Shown here one piece after another: positions 16,719 through 27,071 of a DNA stretch of 64,000 bases. Under the pieces are notes generated by a model, which worked only from the letters and a program-made list of their open reading frames with translations, ran no database searches and had not been told where the DNA came from. Origin of the DNA: Christiangramia sp. OXR-203 (GTDB lineage: Bacteria; Bacteroidota; Bacteroidia; Flavobacteriales; Flavobacteriaceae); assembly GCF_034372165.1 (NCBI RefSeq), contig NZ_CP139698.1:1-64000 (forward strand), in the 5' to 3' direction. A program made the translations under genes and the position numbers. Every line of letters begins with the position of its first letter. The stretch's first letter is position 1.

Positions 16719-19700
16719 TTGGAAAATTTCTTTCATATCTATAATGCCTCTGCAGGCTCTGGAAAAACCTTCACCCTCGTAAAGCGTTACCTCAGTATTT
16801 TATTCAACTCCAATCGAAAGGATAGCTATAAAAATATCCTTGCCATCACCTTTACCAATAAAGCTGTTGGTGAAATGAAAAAGCGGATCATAGACAGCCT
16901 GGCCAGTTTTGCAAAAGAAGATTTAGGTAAGGTAGATCCTCTAATGAACGCGATTGTGGAAGAGACCGATCTTTCAGAAGTGCAAATACGAGAGAAATCC
17001 AGGGAAATCCTTAAAAGTATTATTCATAATTATGCTGCATTTGAAATATCGACTATAGATGGATTCACACATCGGGTGATTCGCACCTTTGCTCGTGACC
17101 TTGGTATACCCATGAATTTTGAAGTGGAAATTGGCGCAGAAGATATTCTAATGGAAGCGGTAGACAGCCTTATTAACCGGGCGGGTAATGACGAGAAATT
17201 GACACGGGTGCTGATGAACTACACCCTTTCAAAAACAGATGATGATCGCAGCTGGGATATTAGTCGAGATCTTTACGATATATCGCGTTTGCTCATCAAC
17301 GAAAATCACCAGAAAGAAATCGCAGTTCTTAAGACCAGAACACTGGAGGATTTTGCCGCATTTGCTAAAAAATTAAGGGCAGATATGCTGGAAGCTGAAG
17401 ATGGGTTAAAAACTTTTGGAGATCATTTTTTTGAAGTCATCCATAACGCCGGACTGTCAGAAGAAGATTTTAAAGGTAAGTACATACCCAAGCATTTTTC
17501 AAAATTGCAGCAAGGTGATATGTCGGTTGCTTTTGAGAGTGCGTGGGCGAAGAACATTGCAGATTCCCCAATGTATGCTAAGACCAAAGCCAGCAAGGAT
17601 ACTCAAATGATCATGGATTCTTTACAACCTGAAATTGTGGAGATCTTTGAAACCTCTAAAAAACTTTTCTTTCACCTGGAATTTCTTACCGAGATCCGGA
17701 AAAATCTGGTTCAGCTTTCCTTGATCAATGAAATAAACCGGGAAATAGAGCTTATTAAAAAAGAAAAAAATGTCATTTTAATTTCAGAATTTAATCCAAA
17801 AATAAGTGAACAGGTAAAAGATCAACCGGCTCCTTTCATTTACGAACGACTTGGAGAACGTTATCAGCACTATTTTATTGATGAATTCCAGGATACATCT
17901 ACCATGCAATGGGAAAACCTGGTGCCACTTATTAGCCATAATCTTAGTCAGGGCGAAGAGGCTTCTGGTATTACGATCGTTGGAGACGCTAAGCAGAGTA
18001 TCTATCGCTGGAGAGGCGGCCGGGCAGAACAACTTATAGACCTTAGCAATAAAAAAACGAGTCCGTTTCAGGTAGAACAGGTTCTTGAGAACCTGCCAAA
18101 TAATTTTAGGAGTGGCTCGACCGTGGTAAACTTTAATAATAGCTTTTTTCAGTATGCTGCTACGGTTCTAACACATCCTGAATATGCAGATCTTTTTAAG
18201 AATTCAGCACAATCGCCTAAAAAAGGTCAATTTGGTTATGTGAACGTAAGTTTTATTGAAGCAAAAAATGCTGAAGAACAACTGGAAATCTATCCTGAAA
18301 AGATTTTCGAAACTATCAAAGATCTGGAAGGCCAAGGCTATTCCAAGCAGGATATCTGCATACTTACCCGGCGTAAAAAAGAAGGAATTGCCATTGCTGA
18401 ATATCTTTCAGAACAGGGAATTTCAGTAATTTCTTCTGAAACGCTTCTGGTTTCTCAATCTTCGGAAGTAAAATTAATTGCAGATCTACTGAAGTTTTCA
18501 CTTTATCCCGAAGACGATCAGTTAAAACTGAAGATCTATGAGCAGTTATCACCTCGATACATTTCCGAAGAAGACAGTTTTCCAGTACTTATAGAGCATT
18601 TGCCTAAAAACGGACAGGAATTTCTGGGTTGGCTGGATTCTGAATCGGTAAGCTTTGACCTAATGAAGATCAAGAGATTGTCGATCTACGAAGCCGCAGA
18701 ATATATCATTCGAAGTTTTGAACTTGTACAGCAATCCAATGCGTACATCCAGTTTTTCCTGGATTTTATATTTGAATCTGCTCAAAAAACCTCCAACAGC
18801 CTGCATTCATTTCTAGAGCTCTGGGAACGTAAAAAGGACAGGCTAAGCATCGTGGTTCCAGAAACCGATGATGCTGTACAGATCATGACCATTCATAAGT
18901 CGAAAGGACTTGAATTTCCTGTAGTTATCTATCCTTTTGCAGATGCAGACCTGCAAAATACGAGAATGGACAACCTCTGGCTAAGCGTTCCAAGTGATAA
19001 TATCCCGCTGGCCTATGTGAGTGCTTCTAAAAAATTGCTAAACTGGAATGAAGAAGCGGTTGAGAAATATCAGGACCTGTTAAGTAAGAATGAACTGGAT
19101 ACGCTGAATGTCCTCTATGTTGCCTGTACGAGAGCTGCAGAACAGCTATATATTATGACCAGCCACGAATCTTCAGATAAGAAGACCCTTAATATTTCAG
19201 GAATCCTTAAAAACTTTCTGGAATCTGAATCTAAATATGACGACTCCTTGGTTTGTGAATTTGGAGAAAAGTTAAAATTTTCTTCCGAAGAGAAAAAAGG
19301 AAAAACTTCTATTTTCCCGGAACAATTCTATACCTCCCCGGTTCAAAACAAAGCTGTAAATATTGTAACACGATCTGGCGCGATGTGGGATACAAAGCAG
19401 CAGGAGGCTATCGAAAAAGGTGAAATTGCTCACGAGATCCTGGCCAGGATCAATTCTTCCAAAGATCTTGAAAAAGCCGTGGTCTGGGCAGTAAATTCAG
19501 GATTGATTAGGGAAGAATCCAGGACAGAGATCTCTGCCAGCATCGAAAAGATCATTGAGCATGAAGAACTGAAACATTTGTTTGCAGAAAATGTGCAGAA
19601 TAAGAATGAAAAGGAGATCATTACCCGCGACGGGAACCGATTGCGTCCAGACAGGCTGAACTTCAGTAATAATAAGATCACCATTATAGATTATAAGACC

Positions 19701-19829
19701 GGTGGTTTTGTGGATACTCATACCCGCCAGGTTTCAGAATATGCAAAAGCCATGATCAATATGGGTTACGAAGTGGAGAAATCTATGCTTGTCTACACGA
19801 ACGAACCGGTTCAAATTAGGATTGTATAA
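16719..19829 (+). CDS. AddA/RecB-like helicase-nuclease (UvrD family)
   Basis: A 1036-residue protein starting at TTG. Helicase motifs in order: Walker A ASAGSGKT (residues 10-17), motif Ia ITFTNKAVGEMKKRI, motif II DEFQDTS, motif III GDAKQSIYRWRGG, NNFRSG, then TIHKSKGLEFPVV and YVACTRAAEQLY. The C-terminal nuclease has IDYKTGG. The set is that of the AddA subunit, which unwinds and resects double-strand breaks for RecA. An AddB-like partner lies 3 kb downstream, with kbl and ompA between them. Bacteroidetes are known to have AddAB-type enzymes. Confidence 0.9.
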   Translation: MENFFHIYNASAGSGKTFTLVKRYLSILFNSNRKDSYKNILAITFTNKAVGEMKKRIIDSLASFAKEDLGKVDPLMNAIVEETDLSEVQIREKSREILKSIIHNYAAFEISTIDGFTHRVIRTFARDLGIPMNFEVEIGAEDILMEAVDSLINRAGNDEKLTRVLMNYTLSKTDDDRSWDISRDLYDISRLLINENHQKEIAVLKTRTLEDFAAFAKKLRADMLEAEDGLKTFGDHFFEVIHNAGLSEEDFKGKYIPKHFSKLQQGDMSVAFESAWAKNIADSPMYAKTKASKDTQMIMDSLQPEIVEIFETSKKLFFHLEFLTEIRKNLVQLSLINEINREIELIKKEKNVILISEFNPKISEQVKDQPAPFIYERLGERYQHYFIDEFQDTSTMQWENLVPLISHNLSQGEEASGITIVGDAKQSIYRWRGGRAEQLIDLSNKKTSPFQVEQVLENLPNNFRSGSTVVNFNNSFFQYAATVLTHPEYADLFKNSAQSPKKGQFGYVNVSFIEAKNAEEQLEIYPEKIFETIKDLEGQGYSKQDICILTRRKKEGIAIAEYLSEQGISVISSETLLVSQSSEVKLIADLLKFSLYPEDDQLKLKIYEQLSPRYISEEDSFPVLIEHLPKNGQEFLGWLDSESVSFDLMKIKRLSIYEAAEYIIRSFELVQQSNAYIQFFLDFIFESAQKTSNSLHSFLELWERKKDRLSIVVPETDDAVQIMTIHKSKGLEFPVVIYPFADADLQNTRMDNLWLSVPSDNIPLAYVSASKKLLNWNEEAVEKYQDLLSKNELDTLNVLYVACTRAAEQLYIMTSHESSDKKTLNISGILKNFLESESKYDDSLVCEFGEKLKFSSEEKKGKTSIFPEQFYTSPVQNKAVNIVTRSGAMWDTKQQEAIEKGEIAHEILARINSSKDLEKAVVWAVNSGLIREESRTEISASIEKIIEHEELKHLFAENVQNKNEKEIITRDGNRLRPDRLNFSNNKITIIDYKTGGFVDTHTRQVSEYAKAMINMGYEVEKSMLVYTNEPVQIRIV

Positions 19830-19837
19830 AAGAATTA

Positions 19838-19845
19838 TAACTTTG
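19838..19845 (+). promoter_or_regulatory. Predicted -7 promoter box of kbl
   Basis: TAACTTTG followed by CA. Predicted start 19852, 21-nt leader to the kbl ATG. It begins only 8 nt after the addA-like stop, so kbl probably has its own transcript. Confidence 0.5.
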
Positions 19846-19872
19846 CACGAGAGTGAAAATTAAAATATTGAT

Positions 19873-21069
19873 ATGTACGGAAAAATAAAAGAGCATTTAG
19901 AAAAAGAACTTGAAGAGATCAAAAACGACGGACTCTTTAAGAAAGAACGAATTATTACCGGGCCTCAGGACGCGGTGATCAAAATATCTACCGGGCAGGA
20001 AGTGATCAACTTCTGTGCGAACAATTACCTGGGATTATCTTCTCATCCTGAGGTGATTCAAGCTGCAAAAGATACTATGGATACTCATGGTTTTGGAATG
20101 TCCAGTGTACGTTTTATATGTGGAACCCAGGATATTCATAAAGAACTGGAGCAAAAAATCGCTGATTTCTACGGAACTGAAGATACAATCCTGTACGCTG
20201 CATGTTTTGATGCCAACGGTGGAATTTTCGAGCCACTCCTTACTAAAGAAGATGCTATTATTTCAGATTCATTAAATCATGCTTCTATTATTGATGGTGT
20301 GAGACTATGTAAAGCTGCGCGCTATCGTTACCAGAATGGTGATATGAATGATCTTGAAGAGCAGTTAAAGGCGGCGAACGAAAAAGGAGCACGTTTTAAA
20401 ATAATCGTGACAGATGGTGTGTTCTCCATGGATGGCCTTGTTGCTCCGTTGGACGCTATTTGTGATCTGGCAGATAAGTATGATGCTTTAGTTATGATCG
20501 ATGAGTGTCATGCTACCGGTTTTATAGGCGAGAAAGGAATTGGAACTTTGGAAGAAAAGAATGTTCTAGGTAGAGTTGACATCATCACCGGTACTTTAGG
20601 AAAAGCACTCGGTGGTGCCATGGGAGGTTATACCACTGCTAAAAAAGAGATCATTGAATTATTGAGACAAAGATCAAGACCATACCTATTTTCAAACTCA
20701 TTAGCCCCTGCAATCGTTGGAGCATCTATTAAGGTATTTGACATGCTGGAAAATGATTCCAGTTTAAGACAAAAGTTAAAAGAAAATACTGCTTACTTCA
20801 AAAAGGGTGTTAAAGATGCCGGTTTTGACATCATTGACGGTGAGGCAGCAATTGTACCGGTAATGCTACATGATGCTAAATTATCCCAGGATATGGCAGA
20901 CAAGTTGCTTGAGGAGGGAATCTATGTAATAGGCTTCTTCTATCCCGTAGTACCAAAGGGAAAAGCAAGAATTAGAGTTCAATTGTCTGCTGCGCATAAC
21001 AAAGAACATCTGGACAAAGCAATTCAGGCATTTACCAAAGTTGGAAAGGAATTAGGAGTGATTAGCTAA
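19873..21069 (+). CDS. kbl: Glycine C-acetyltransferase (2-amino-3-ketobutyrate CoA ligase)
   Basis: A 398-residue PLP enzyme of the alpha-oxoamine synthase family. The PLP lysine is in [13 protein letters not shown], with the His-containing [10 protein letters not shown] and DECHATGF motifs before it. It turns 2-amino-3-ketobutyrate and CoA into glycine and acetyl-CoA in threonine breakdown. The usual partner, threonine dehydrogenase, is not adjacent. Very similar to 8-amino-7-oxononanoate synthase, but length and the [16 protein letters not shown] start fit Kbl. Confidence 0.9.
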   Translation: MYGKIKEHLEKELEEIKNDGLFKKERIITGPQDAVIKISTGQEVINFCANNYLGLSSHPEVIQAAKDTMDTHGFGMSSVRFICGTQDIHKELEQKIADFYGTEDTILYAACFDANGGIFEPLLTKEDAIISDSLNHASIIDGVRLCKAARYRYQNGDMNDLEEQLKAANEKGARFKIIVTDGVFSMDGLVAPLDAICDLADKYDALVMIDECHATGFIGEKGIGTLEEKNVLGRVDIITGTLGKALGGAMGGYTTAKKEIIELLRQRSRPYLFSNSLAPAIVGASIKVFDMLENDSSLRQKLKENTAYFKKGVKDAGFDIIDGEAAIVPVMLHDAKLSQDMADKLLEEGIYVIGFFYPVVPKGKARIRVQLSAAHNKEHLDKAIQAFTKVGKELGVIS

Positions 21070-21181
21070 AATTAACTTCTTATTTATTGATTGAAGAAGG
21101 TTGATTTCATTGAAAACCAGTTGTTAACAAGGCTGAAAACCCTTTGGAATCGCGCTCTAATTAAGAAAACTTTATTATTTT

Positions 21182-21189
21182 TACTTTTG
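21182..21189 (+). promoter_or_regulatory. Possible -7 promoter box of the OmpA gene
   Basis: TACTTTTG fits TAnnTTTG. Predicted start 21196, giving a 55-nt leader. Upstream there is a perfect TTGTTAACAA palindrome (21121-21130) whose role is unknown. Confidence 0.3.
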
Positions 21190-21250
21190 TTAATATGCAT
21201 TAAGCATATACTTTTGCTTACTATTAACACTTAAAACTAAACTATTAAAT

Positions 21251-22675
21251 ATGAAACATCTTAGCAAAATTGTATTGGCTTCTTTGCTGTTTTTGGGCTT
21301 TACTACGGCTCAGGCACAGGATGCTGACAACCCTTGGGCAATTGGTATTGGTGCCAATGCAGTCGATTTTTATCCAACCGGTGAGGATGCCCCTCTAGGT
21401 GGATGGTTCGACCAGTATTTTAATACCGGAGATCACTGGAACATTCTTCCATCGGTTTCTAAGCTTTCTGTATCCAGATACATTGGAGCAGGATTTGTAG
21501 GAGAATTGAGTGGTACTATCAACCAGATCGATAAGTATGGTGATAGAGGAGTTCAAGATCTTTCTTACTATGGTGTTGACCTTGGGTTAGATTACAGCCT
21601 TAGAGCACTACTTAATGACGGATGGATTGATCCTGTTGTTGGAGTTGGTGGTGGTTACACTTGGATTGGTGACCAGGATGGAGAAGATATCTCTAACCTA
21701 GATGCTGCAACTCTTAACGGTAAAGTAGGATTGAACTTCTGGTTTTCAGATAATATTGCTCTTACTGTAGAATCTAAGTACAAGCACGTATTTGAAGCTG
21801 AAATGGCTTCTCACTTCCAGCATGCAGCTGGTGTTAAGTTCATGTTCGGTGGAACTGATACTGACGGTGACGGAGTATATGATAAAGACGATGAGTGTCC
21901 AGAACAACCAGGTCTTGCTGAATTCAACGGTTGCCCAGACTCTGATGGTGACGGGATCGAAGATCGTCAGGATGCATGTCCTAACGAAGCTGGTCTTGCT
22001 GAATTTGACGGATGTCCTGATTCTGATGGTGACGGTGTAGCTGATCCTGATGATGATTGTCCAGAAGTTGCAGGTCTTGCTGAAATGAATGGTTGTCCTG
22101 ATGCTGATGGTGATGGTGTAAGAGATGACGAAGATGAGTGTCCTGAAGAAGCTGGTCCAGCTGAAAACAATGGATGCCCATGGCCTGATACTGACGGTGA
22201 CGGAATCCTTGATAAGGATGATGACTGTCCTGAAGTAGCTGGTGTTGCTGCATCTAACGGATGTCCAGAACCAACTGCTGAAGTAATTTCAGAACTTAAC
22301 GAATATTCTAAGACTGTACTTTTTGACTTGAATAAAGCAACTATCAGAACTGAATCTGAAGAAGCTCTTAAGTCTATCGTAGATATCATGAATGAGTATC
22401 CACAAACAATCTTCCACATTGGAGGTCACACAGATAGCACAGGAAGCGATTCTTACAACATGAATCTTTCTAAAGAACGTGCTGCTTCTGTAGCTACTTT
22501 CCTTGAAGAGAATGGTGTACCATCTAACAGATTGACTTCTGAAGGATATGGTGAAACTCAACCAATTGCTACTAACAGTACTGCAAAAGGAAGACAGGAT
22601 AACAGACGTGTTGAAATCTCTCTTGACAAAGACAAAGAGATGAAAGACAAGTCTAATGAAGAGTCAATGAACTAA
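21251..22675 (+). CDS. OmpA-family outer-membrane protein with TSP3 calcium repeats
   Basis: A 474-residue protein. Signal peptide ends around ALAQA-like residues (TAQAQ, near 23). Residues 25-200 look like an OmpA-type beta barrel. Residues about 203-340 hold five 27-residue thrombospondin type 3 repeats with DxDGDG calcium loops and paired cysteines. The C-terminal OmpA domain has [18 protein letters not shown] and NRRVEISL, which bind peptidoglycan. It links outer membrane and wall. The DNA repeat runs from about 21857 to 22275 (81-bp period). A strong terminator follows at 22701. Confidence 0.92.
   Translation: MKHLSKIVLASLLFLGFTTAQAQDADNPWAIGIGANAVDFYPTGEDAPLGGWFDQYFNTGDHWNILPSVSKLSVSRYIGAGFVGELSGTINQIDKYGDRGVQDLSYYGVDLGLDYSLRALLNDGWIDPVVGVGGGYTWIGDQDGEDISNLDAATLNGKVGLNFWFSDNIALTVESKYKHVFEAEMASHFQHAAGVKFMFGGTDTDGDGVYDKDDECPEQPGLAEFNGCPDSDGDGIEDRQDACPNEAGLAEFDGCPDSDGDGVADPDDDCPEVAGLAEMNGCPDADGDGVRDDEDECPEEAGPAENNGCPWPDTDGDGILDKDDDCPEVAGVAASNGCPEPTAEVISELNEYSKTVLFDLNKATIRTESEEALKSIVDIMNEYPQTIFHIGGHTDSTGSDSYNMNLSKERAASVATFLEENGVPSNRLTSEGYGETQPIATNSTAKGRQDNRRVEISLDKDKEMKDKSNEESMN
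21857..22275. repeat. 81-bp tandem repeats encoding TSP3 calcium loops
   Basis: Five imperfect 81-bp units in the OmpA gene encode 27-residue DxDGDG...CPE..GLAE..GCPD units; the fourth unit is 2 residues longer. Silent and amino-acid changes have accumulated, so the array is not freshly expanded. Confidence 0.85.
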
Positions 22676-22698
22676 TTATTGAATTATTCATATAAGAA

Positions 22699-22726
22699 AA
22701 CGCCCCGCATTGCGGGGCGTTTTTTA
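22699..22726 (+). terminator. Rho-independent terminator of the OmpA gene
   Basis: Very strong stem CGCCCCGC (22701-22708)/GCGGGGCG (22712-22719), preceded by A-run and followed by six T. It lies inside the apparent TTG-started extension of the next gene, which shows that extension is not real. Confidence 0.9.
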
Positions 22727-22736
22727 TTTTAGGGCT

Positions 22737-25487
22737 ATGAAATCATTCATCTGCGAAGTCCTGGAAAAACTAAGGGCTACCAATCAAAATATCTCAGAGC
22801 TGGTCATTATTCTTCCCAGTAAAAGAGCCGGTGCTTATTTACTTAAAGAACTGGCTGCGATCACAGAAGAAACCATCTTCGCACCCACAATCTATAGTAT
22901 TGAAGAGTTTACCGAGGTCATCTCGAAACTACAGGGAATTGACAATACTGTGACTCTTTTCGAATTTTATAATATTTATAAAGAACTGACTCCTGAAGAT
23001 GAACAGGAACCATTCGAAACATTTGTGACCTGGGCTCAAAGTCTTATTCATGATTTTAATGAAATTGACCGATACCTGATCGATCATAAACCTTTCTTTG
23101 ATTACCTCTCTGGCATACAGGATATAAAACACTGGTATCTACAAGAGGAGAAAACAGAAATGATCGAAAAATACCTCGCTTTCTGGAAAAGACTTCCAGA
23201 TTATTATAAATCCCTTGCCAACAGTTTACTGGAAAAAGAACAGGGATACCAGGGCCTTATTTATCGTAAGGCATCAGAGAACATCGAGGAATATACGAGT
23301 AATACCACATCAAAGCATGTGTTTATTGGCTTCAATGCTCTAAATGCTTCTGAACAGCGTATCATTCAATTTATGCTGGAGAAGGATAAAGCTGAGGTTT
23401 TCTGGGATCTTGACGAGCATTTTTATAAAGATTGTGCACATGGTGCTTCTTTATTCCTGCGGCAATACCTCGAAGACTGGAAATTTTACCAGCAGAACCC
23501 AAAGCCTGAATTTAATAATAAGTATTCAGAAGAAAAGGAAATCCAATTGATTGGCGTACCTAAAAATATTGGGCAGGCGAAATTCCTTGGCGAGATCATT
23601 ACCGATCTCTCTTCCGAAGAACTGGAGAACACTGCAATAGTACTTGGCGAAGAAGACCTCTTACTACCTGTTTTGAGCTCGCTTCCAGATCATATCAATG
23701 ATCTTAATGTAACTATGGGTTTTCCCATAGATAATGCACCTGTAAGCTCCCTTTTCGAAAATATCTTTAATATTCATATCTCAACTGGCAAGGATCATTA
23801 TTATAAAGATGTCCTAGGAATCATAAATCATCCGACTTTGTACGAAATCATTTCAAATGATGCGGACAGGTTGATAAAGAAGATTAATAAAGACAACCTT
23901 GTTTATTTAAAGTCTGAAGAAATTCTGGGAGAATTCAAGGACGAAAATCGAAGAATAGCTGAACTATGTTTTAAACCGAAAAACGATTCGGTTACCAGGT
24001 TTTCTGAAGATGTTCAGGAACTCATACAAATACTCAAAGCACATTTAAAAGCTAAAGAAGATACGCTCTCCTTAGAGTTCTTATATCATTTCTACCTGCT
24101 CTTTAATAAACTGGAGACTCTTAATGAGAAGTTTACCCATATAAAAACGATCAGGTCTTTACATGACTTCTATGAAGAGCTGGTAAGTACTGAAACGCTG
24201 GACTTCCAGGGTAGACCTTTTAAGGGATTACAATTAATGGGAATGCTCGAATCACGGGCGCTTGACTTTGAAACTGTGATTATAACCTCTCTCAACGAAG
24301 GGACACTACCTGCTGGAAAATCAGATAATTCTTTTATTCCTTATGATCTAAAACAGGAATATAAACTACCTACCTACAGGGAAAAGGATGCGGTGTATAC
24401 ATACCATTTTTACCGATTACTACAACGTGCAAAAAAGGTTTACCTACTTTATAATACAGAAGCAGATGGCCTTAATTCTGGAGAGAAGTCCAGATTCATT
24501 ACTCAGTTGGAGATAGAAAATATTCCAGCGCATCATATCACTCAGCATCTTATTAGTCCTATGGTACCTGCTAACGGTCAAAAGTTAAGAGTGGTAGAGA
24601 AAACTCCGCAAATGATGGAGAAGATCAAGGGTCTTGCTGGCTCAGGCTTCTCACCTTCAGCATTAACTACGTATATGCGGAATCCGCTGGATTTCTATAA
24701 CCAGTATGTGCTGGGAGTCAGAGATCAGGAAGAAGTGGAAGAAACAGTGGCTTTCAATACACTGGGAACAGTCGTGCATAATGCGCTGGAAAACCTTTAC
24801 AAACCGCTGGAAGGAGAATTACTAACCGCAGAAATTGTTGAAAGGTTCAAAAAAGAAGCGAACACCCAGATCTCAAAAGAATTTGCAGAGAACTATAGTA
24901 AGGCACCATTAGACAAAGGAAGGAATTTGCTGATTTACGAAGTGGCTAAGAGGTATATGCGCAATTTTCTGAATTTTGAAATTAAGAGATTGGAAAATGG
25001 TAGTGATATTCAAATATTACAGATCGAAAAAGATCTTAGAGTCCAACTACCAATAGATCATCTGCCATTTCCAGTTTACCTAAGAGGTAAAGTAGACCGG
25101 GTTGAAAAGACTGATGGCGTTATGAGAATCATGGATTATAAGACCGGAAAAGTTGATTCAAAAGACCTGATCGTGAAGGACTGGAACGAAATAACAAAAG
25201 ATTATGACAAATTCGCAAAAAGCTTTCAGGTTTTAACTTACGCCACCTTGATATCCCTGGAGAAAGATCTTAAATTCCCCGCTGAAGCAGGAATCATATC
25301 TTTCAAGAATCTTAGATCAGGATTTCTTAAATTTCAGCTGAAAATTGACAAGAAACCAGACTATTTGATTCAGGAAGAAACCCTGGAAAATTTTCAGAAA
25401 GAACTAAAAAAATTAATAATGGAGATCTGCAATCCAGAAATTCCATTTATCGAAAAAGAAATTAAAAAACATTATGGAAGTTTCTAA
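22737..25487 (+). CDS. AddB-like PD-(D/E)XK nuclease
   Basis: A 916-residue protein; ATG at 22737 is chosen because the upstream TTG lies in a terminator. The N-terminal helicase-like part reads VIILPSKRAGAYL and has no Walker A, so it is a dead helicase as in AddB/RecC-like subunits. The C-terminal nuclease has SPSALTTYMRNPLDFY, HNALENLY and MDYKTGK. The cysteines that bind a 4Fe-4S cluster in Bacillus AddB are not visible. Likely partner of the AddA-like protein at 16719. Confidence 0.85.
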   Translation: MKSFICEVLEKLRATNQNISELVIILPSKRAGAYLLKELAAITEETIFAPTIYSIEEFTEVISKLQGIDNTVTLFEFYNIYKELTPEDEQEPFETFVTWAQSLIHDFNEIDRYLIDHKPFFDYLSGIQDIKHWYLQEEKTEMIEKYLAFWKRLPDYYKSLANSLLEKEQGYQGLIYRKASENIEEYTSNTTSKHVFIGFNALNASEQRIIQFMLEKDKAEVFWDLDEHFYKDCAHGASLFLRQYLEDWKFYQQNPKPEFNNKYSEEKEIQLIGVPKNIGQAKFLGEIITDLSSEELENTAIVLGEEDLLLPVLSSLPDHINDLNVTMGFPIDNAPVSSLFENIFNIHISTGKDHYYKDVLGIINHPTLYEIISNDADRLIKKINKDNLVYLKSEEILGEFKDENRRIAELCFKPKNDSVTRFSEDVQELIQILKAHLKAKEDTLSLEFLYHFYLLFNKLETLNEKFTHIKTIRSLHDFYEELVSTETLDFQGRPFKGLQLMGMLESRALDFETVIITSLNEGTLPAGKSDNSFIPYDLKQEYKLPTYREKDAVYTYHFYRLLQRAKKVYLLYNTEADGLNSGEKSRFITQLEIENIPAHHITQHLISPMVPANGQKLRVVEKTPQMMEKIKGLAGSGFSPSALTTYMRNPLDFYNQYVLGVRDQEEVEETVAFNTLGTVVHNALENLYKPLEGELLTAEIVERFKKEANTQISKEFAENYSKAPLDKGRNLLIYEVAKRYMRNFLNFEIKRLENGSDIQILQIEKDLRVQLPIDHLPFPVYLRGKVDRVEKTDGVMRIMDYKTGKVDSKDLIVKDWNEITKDYDKFAKSFQVLTYATLISLEKDLKFPAEAGIISFKNLRSGFLKFQLKIDKKPDYLIQEETLENFQKELKKLIMEICNPEIPFIEKEIKKHYGSF

Positions 25488-26367
25488 GGAACAGAATATC
25501 ATCATCGAGGGTCGTCACAACAAGCCAATTCCCATGGACCTGATCTTCAAGGATGATGGAAAACCAAAACCGGTGGTGATCTTTTGTCACGGATATAAAG
25601 GTTTTAAAGACTGGGGAGCCTGGGATAAAATGGGTGAACTCATTGCCGAAGCAGGCTATTTCTTTGTAAAATTCAATTTCAGTCACAACGGAACGAGTCC
25701 TGAAAATCCGACAGAATTCTACCAGATAGAAGCATTTGGTGATAATAATTATACCATTGAGCTGGACGATCTACAATCTGTCATCGACTCACTGCTATTA
25801 CCAACTTTCAAGTTCGGTCAACACCTGGATCCTTCAGATATTAGTTTGATAGGTCATTCCAGAGGTGGAGGAATCACTGTATTAAAGTCGGCTCAGGACA
25901 AACGAATCACCAAACTTATTACGCTTGCATCAGTTTCAGATTTTGGATCAAGATTTCCGGAAGGAAAGAAACTGGAAGCATGGGAGAAAAAAGGGGTGCA
26001 GTATATTGTAAATTCAAGAACAGGGCAGCAATTGCCTCACCACTACCAGTTCTACAAAAACTTCAAGGAAAATAAAGAGAAGCTCAATATTAAAAAGGCG
26101 GCGCAAAAACTGAAAATTCCACATTTGATCGCCCACGGAAGCAGCGATACCAGCGTATCTATTGGAGAGGCCGGGAATCTTTTTGAGTGGAGTCCTGCCC
26201 CAAAACTATTGCTAGTCGAAAATGCAGATCATGTCTTCGGGGTTTCTCATCCCTGGAAAGATGAAGAGGAACTTCCAAAGGAATTCAAGCATGTGATCAA
26301 TAAAACGATCGAGTTCCTGAATGCTGATGCTGAGGATCTTTATGCCGAATATGCCGATAACGATTAA
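25474..26367 (+). CDS. Alpha/beta hydrolase, DLH/serine-aminopeptidase-like
   Basis: A 297-residue hydrolase. Nucleophile elbow GHSRGGG with Ser at about residue 130, GFKDWGAW loop and an oxyanion region around ICHGYKG, and a histidine near the ENADHVFGV end. Fold is the dienelactone-hydrolase/BAAT-like group; the substrate is unknown. It overlaps the AddB-like stop by 14 nt, so it is translated from the same message. Confidence 0.85.
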   Translation: MEVSKEQNIIIEGRHNKPIPMDLIFKDDGKPKPVVIFCHGYKGFKDWGAWDKMGELIAEAGYFFVKFNFSHNGTSPENPTEFYQIEAFGDNNYTIELDDLQSVIDSLLLPTFKFGQHLDPSDISLIGHSRGGGITVLKSAQDKRITKLITLASVSDFGSRFPEGKKLEAWEKKGVQYIVNSRTGQQLPHHYQFYKNFKENKEKLNIKKAAQKLKIPHLIAHGSSDTSVSIGEAGNLFEWSPAPKLLLVENADHVFGVSHPWKDEEELPKEFKHVINKTIEFLNADAEDLYAEYADND

Positions 26368-26380
26368 TCCTGAAAAACAA

Positions 26381-26408
26381 AAAACCACTGAAATTCAGTG
26401 GTTTTTTT
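26381..26408. terminator. Bidirectional terminator between hydrolase and tRNA-Ala
   Basis: 9-bp stem ACCACTGAA (26384-26392)/TTCAGTGGT (26394-26402) with A-run before and seven T after, so it can stop both the plus-strand hydrolase transcript and the minus-strand tRNA. Confidence 0.8.
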
Positions 26409-26409
26409 G

Positions 26410-26483
26410 TGGAGAATATCGGAGTCGAACCGATGACCTTTTGGCTGCCAGCCAAACGCTCTAGCCAGCTGAGCTAATCCCCC
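26410..26483 (-). tRNA. tRNA-Ala, anticodon GGC
   Basis: Minus strand, 74 nt without an encoded CCA. Acceptor GGGGGAT/ATTCTCC with two G-T pairs, D arm GCTCAGCTGGCTAGAGC, anticodon stem TTTGG/CCAAA with loop CTGGCAG (GGC), T arm ATCGG TTCGACT CCGAT. Read from the minus strand, its 5' end is 26483. Confidence 0.93.
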
Positions 26484-26492
26484 GTAGCGGAG

Positions 26493-26500
26493 CAAATGTA
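26493..26500 (-). promoter_or_regulatory. Predicted -7 promoter box of tRNA-Ala
   Basis: Minus-strand TACATTTG. Predicted start 26486, only 3 nt before the mature 5' end of the tRNA, a common distance for tRNA genes. Confidence 0.55.
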
Positions 26501-26544
26501 ATGATTTTTCATAAATATGAAAATGTTTATTTTATTAGCAATAA

Positions 26545-27045
26545 ATGATCAAAAGAGCTGAAAATAGCGACCTCCAGGAGATCAAAAAACTAACTGAAGC
26601 CTGTGCCGAAGCGATGATCGCACAGGGAATCTATCAATGGAATGAACACTATCCTTCCATCGAAAAATTACAGGCTGATGTTGAAAAGAAGGAACTATTC
26701 AAGCTAGTTTCAAAGGATGTCATTATGGGCATAATCGTCCTTACTCCGGTTAAGGATGAGGAGTATGATCCTATTAACTGGTTGAGCAAAACAGAGAATA
26801 ACCTTTATGTTCACAGGCTGGCCACACATCCTGAACAGTGGGGTTCTGGATTAGGACAAGAGTTAATGGACTTTGCCGAAAACTTTGCCAGAGAAGAGAA
26901 GTATGAATCGGTAAGACTTGATACCTTCAGTTTAAATAAGCGGAATCATAAATTTTACGAAGCACGCGGATACAAGAGACTGGGTAATATCTATTTTCCG
27001 AAGCAAAGCGAAGCTCCTTTTTATTGTTACGAGTTGCTTTTGTAG
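26545..27045 (+). CDS. GNAT-family N-acetyltransferase
   Basis: A 166-residue acetyl-CoA-dependent transferase. Acetyl-CoA loop motif HPEQWGSGLGQELM at about 97-110 (the usual Q/RxxGxG/A), then LDTFSLNKRNHKFYEARGYKRLG, the common end of the fold. The substrate is unknown. Only 26 nt separate it from the next ATG. Confidence 0.88.
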   Translation: MIKRAENSDLQEIKKLTEACAEAMIAQGIYQWNEHYPSIEKLQADVEKKELFKLVSKDVIMGIIVLTPVKDEEYDPINWLSKTENNLYVHRLATHPEQWGSGLGQELMDFAENFAREEKYESVRLDTFSLNKRNHKFYEARGYKRLGNIYFPKQSEAPFYCYELLL

Positions 27046-27065
27046 TATAAAGGCTTCTATATTTG
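27034..27065 (+). promoter_or_regulatory. Predicted promoter of the MATE gene (possible leaderless transcript)
   Basis: TTG (27034-27036), 21 nt, TATATTTG (27058-27065): both elements at normal spacing. The predicted start (7 nt past the G) is 27072, which is the A of the ATG, so the message would have no leader. Confidence 0.5.
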
Positions 27066-27071
27066 CTGAAT

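Noticed and set aside
21967-22419. 150-codon Ser/Pro-rich frame on the minus strand
   Set aside because: It is the mirror of the TSP3 calcium repeats in the OmpA gene, an effect of the Asp/Gly-rich codons.
22710-22736. N-terminal extension of the AddB-like gene from a TTG
   Set aside because: It lies inside the strong terminator of the OmpA gene and is not similar to the family start.
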